Shown here: positions 14,304 through 15,614 of the stretch, piece after piece
Layout of the letters: every line of letters starts with the position of its first letter
Position numbering within the stretch: the stretch's first letter is position 1
Assembly: GCA_002434245.1 (NCBI GenBank)
Contig: DJJR01000073.1
Span: 33,539-49,152 of the forward strand
Length of the DNA: 15,614 nt
From: Pelosinus fermentans
Lineage (GTDB): Bacteria; Bacillota; Negativicutes; DSM-13327
Reading direction: 5' to 3'
Translations under genes and position numbers: made by a program
The notes under the pieces: generated by a model
What the model saw: only the letters and a program-made list of their open reading frames with translations
What the model was told of the DNA's origin: nothing
Database searches by the model: none

Positions 14304-14627
14304 TCAATTATTCCTATATAAAGCTGTCCTCATTTTAATCTCATCGGCAATTTCCTCAGGCAGTTCCTCATAGGCAATAATATTGTTATACAACGCATAA
14401 GGTAGAATCAGCTCCGGTGATACCATTGTGTACCGTTTATAAAGCTCTCTCGCTGCACCATTATGAAACTGATGGATTGCCTCTTCCAAGTCCCAAATAT
14501 CCAGTTCATTTTCCTGCCATAGTGTAAATTTCCCTGCTAAACTCTCCAACTCTTTGCTCAGCTCCCGCTCATAAGCTTGATTGGACAATTCTCTCATTTT
14601 CTTAGAAATTGCTTTTGTATATCGCAA
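14304..14627 (-). CDS. Small conserved-type protein paired with the SWIM gene, unknown function
   Basis: Protein of 107 aa. I favour the TTG start at 14627: GGGAG (14636-14640) is 8 nt upstream and the protein then begins MRYTKAISKKMRELSNQAY. The alternative ATG 14642 overlaps that RBS, and the first ATG of the frame (14738) lacks one. The sequence is helical and charged: KKMRELSNQAYERELSKELE, KFTLWQENELDIWDLEEAIH, FHNGAARELYKRYTM, then a hydrophobic ILPYALYNNIIAY and an acidic ELPEEIADEI segment. No cysteines or enzyme motifs are seen. Its stop lies 16 nt before the SWIM gene, so the two are co-transcribed and may work together. I do not recognise a named family. Confidence 0.75.
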   Translation of the reverse strand: MRYTKAISKKMRELSNQAYERELSKELESLAGKFTLWQENELDIWDLEEAIHQFHNGAARELYKRYTMVSPELILPYALYNNIIAYEELPEEIADEIKMRTALYRNN

Positions 14628-14752
14628 AAAGATCACTCCCATTTGAATGTAATACTTGGCAAATTTCTGCGAGTTATTTGGTATATATTGCTTTTTATTT
14701 GCTATTAAAACACATTTTCCTGCAAAAAGTAAATCCATTTTGCAAAAACTAA

Positions 14753-14791
14753 AGAAGATACCCCTAATCGAGTTAACTCAGGGGTATCTTC
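14753..14791 (-). terminator. Terminator of the PhnA-like gene
   Basis: GAAGATACCCCT (14754-14765) and AGGGGTATCTTC (14780-14791) form a perfect 12-bp stem with a 14-nt loop that itself contains the palindrome GAGTTAACTC. On the minus strand a moderately T-rich tail follows (TTTAGTTTTTG). It separates the gene at 14854 from the SWIM operon. Confidence 0.75.
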
Positions 14792-14853
14792 ACTTTATTG
14801 AGTATTGTAGTTATAATTTTATCAACACAGGGGTATACACATGAGAATCAAGT

Positions 14854-15189
14854 TTATATCTTTTTAACAAATTCAGATTTCAATTTCATAGCTCCAAAAC
14901 CTTCAATCTGACAATCAATATTATGATCGCCATCCACCAAACGTATATTTTTTACTTTTGTACCTATTTTTAGTGCCGATGAGCTTCCTTTTACCTTAAG
15001 ATCCTTAATAATTGATACAGAATCACCATCGTTTAAGGTATTCCCGTTTGCATCTTTGACAATCTTTTTTTCTTCACTGTTTTCACCTTCTAAAGTCCAC
15101 TCATGACTGCATTCTGGACAGATCAGAAGACTTCCATCTTCATAAGTATACTCTGAATTACATTTTGGGCAATTTGGCAAATCCATCAT
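14854..15189 (-). CDS. PhnA/YjdM-type zinc-ribbon protein
   Basis: Protein of 111 aa; start at the first of two ATGs (15189), with GGAGA upstream; the second ATG (15186) is equally possible. The N-terminal zinc ribbon has CPKC (7-10) and CPEC (24-27). The C-terminal PhnA domain carries [40 protein letters not shown] and [20 protein letters not shown], all typical. Length is usual. Despite the name, family members are found widely outside phosphonate operons and no phn gene is near, so a phosphonate role should not be assumed. Single-gene unit, with its own terminator at 14753-14791. Confidence 0.9.
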   Translation of the reverse strand: MMDLPNCPKCNSEYTYEDGSLLICPECSHEWTLEGENSEEKKIVKDANGNTLNDGDSVSIIKDLKVKGSSSALKIGTKVKNIRLVDGDHNIDCQIEGFGAMKLKSEFVKKI

Positions 15190-15382
15190 AATTTCATTTC
15201 TCCATTCATTATTGCTTATATATTAATATAAGAATATTTTTAATTACTTTAATTTTTCTTTTCATTAAAAATACAATTACGAGTTTGTAAATTTATGAAA
15301 ACGCAGCAATCTTCTTATACGCAAATATACTATCATAGTTTTCTGGGATTGACAAACCGTCCTACAAATTCGTTCTAACATA
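15190..15382. other. AT-rich upstream region of the PhnA-like gene
   Basis: Very AT-rich DNA that must contain the leftward promoter of the PhnA-like gene, though no convincing -35/-10 pair stands out. Together with the repeats it makes the last 425 bases of the window free of genes; the stretch 15443-15542 between the two repeats shows nothing recognisable. Confidence 0.4.
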
Positions 15383-15442
15383 GTGAGTGTTAGCGAAGCG
15401 ATCTCTCTTTGCAGACAGGAAGATTGCTTCGCTGGCGCTCGC
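15383..15442. repeat. REP-like imperfect palindrome with GCGAAGC core
   Basis: GTGAGTGTTAGCGAAGCGATC (left arm, 15383-15403) faces GATTGCTTCGC plus TGGCGCTCGC (15422-15442). Every difference in the 21-bp stem is a G-U-compatible change, so the RNA or single strand would pair throughout. The GCGAGCG/GCGAAGCAATC type of sequence is a known style of interspersed palindrome in bacterial genomes. It is GC-rich compared with its surroundings. Confidence 0.7.
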
Positions 15443-15542
15443 AACGGCTATGAAATAAATCACAGGAGTGTCAGAAAAGACATTCGATGCTTTTTTTAAG
15501 GGGCTTTTTTGATAATGACGAACAGAGCAAATCGAACGATTT

Positions 15543-15614
15543 AACCGCAGAGACGCAGAGGACGCTGAGGAGATTTTTAACCCTATCTATCTGTTCTCTG
15601 TGTTCTCTGCGTCT
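15543..15614. repeat. Interspersed inverted repeat, cut by the window end
   Basis: The left arm starts AACCGCAGAGACGCAGAGG (15543-15561). The right arm ends with GTGTTCTCTGCGTCT at 15614; its reverse complement AGACGCAGAGAACAC aligns with the left arm from 15551. The stem would be expected to go on with CTGCGGTT beyond the window. CGCAGAG-type tandem-flavoured inverted repeats of this kind are common intergenic elements. Confidence 0.65.

Noticed and set aside
14628..14738. Longer start (ATG 14738 or 14642) for the small gene upstream of the SWIM gene
   Set aside because: Neither has a free RBS, whereas TTG 14627 has GGGAG 8 nt upstream.
1..15614. CRISPR arrays, tRNA/rRNA genes, transposases, prophage or defence genes
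   Set aside because: No regularly spaced direct repeats, no tRNA-like cloverleaf and no relevant protein motifs were seen on either strand.

Overview
The window looks like chromosomal DNA of a diderm Firmicute, most likely a Negativicute of the Sporomusa/Pelosinus type. This is inferred from the mix of outer-membrane TonB-dependent receptors with typically Firmicute features: a T-box leader, strong AGGAGG-type ribosome binding sites, TTGACA/TATAAT promoters and AT-rich coding. No rRNA, tRNA, transposase or CRISPR array is visible.

Layout. (1) 87-2045, minus strand: a TonB-dependent receptor of the copper type (OprC/NosA), with the CxxxM and HxM copper ligands in place. (2) 2494-5954, plus strand: promoter, cobalamin riboswitch with its own terminator, a B12-type TonB receptor broken by one in-frame TAG, and a polytopic 4Fe-4S membrane protein broken by two opposite frameshifts. 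The control region is intact but the operon it drives is decayed. (3) 6044-8829, plus strand: promoter, complete T-box leader (best read as isoleucine-specific), a PanS-like BASS-family transporter and a LarA-family nickel-pincer racemase homologue, closed by a strong terminator. This is the most interesting unit: it suggests tRNA-Ile-controlled uptake and racemisation of a 2-hydroxy or 2-keto acid related to branched-chain amino acids. (4) 8829-9168: a run of four DnaA-box-like 9-mers, then a self-contained minus-strand unit (Fur-like box, promoter, RBS, 29-codon ORF, terminator). (5) 9248-10798, minus strand: a small winged-helix-like protein, a small beta-rich protein and a LysE-family exporter. 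(6) 10953-12281, plus strand: a PaaK-like adenylate-forming enzyme, divergent from the exporter. (7) 12276-12511, minus strand: a heavily decayed N-terminal remnant of a CPA1 Na+/H+ antiporter. (8) 12569-14627, minus strand: a two-gene operon of a small conserved protein and a SWIM zinc-finger protein, followed upstream by a PhnA/YjdM-type zinc-ribbon protein (14854-15189). (9) 15383-15614: two different interspersed inverted repeats, the second cut by the window end.

Three loci (B12 receptor, Fe-S protein, Na+/H+ antiporter) are broken, so the window shows gene erosion around intact metabolic and regulatory units. Functional calls rest on motif recognition by eye; no database search was possible.
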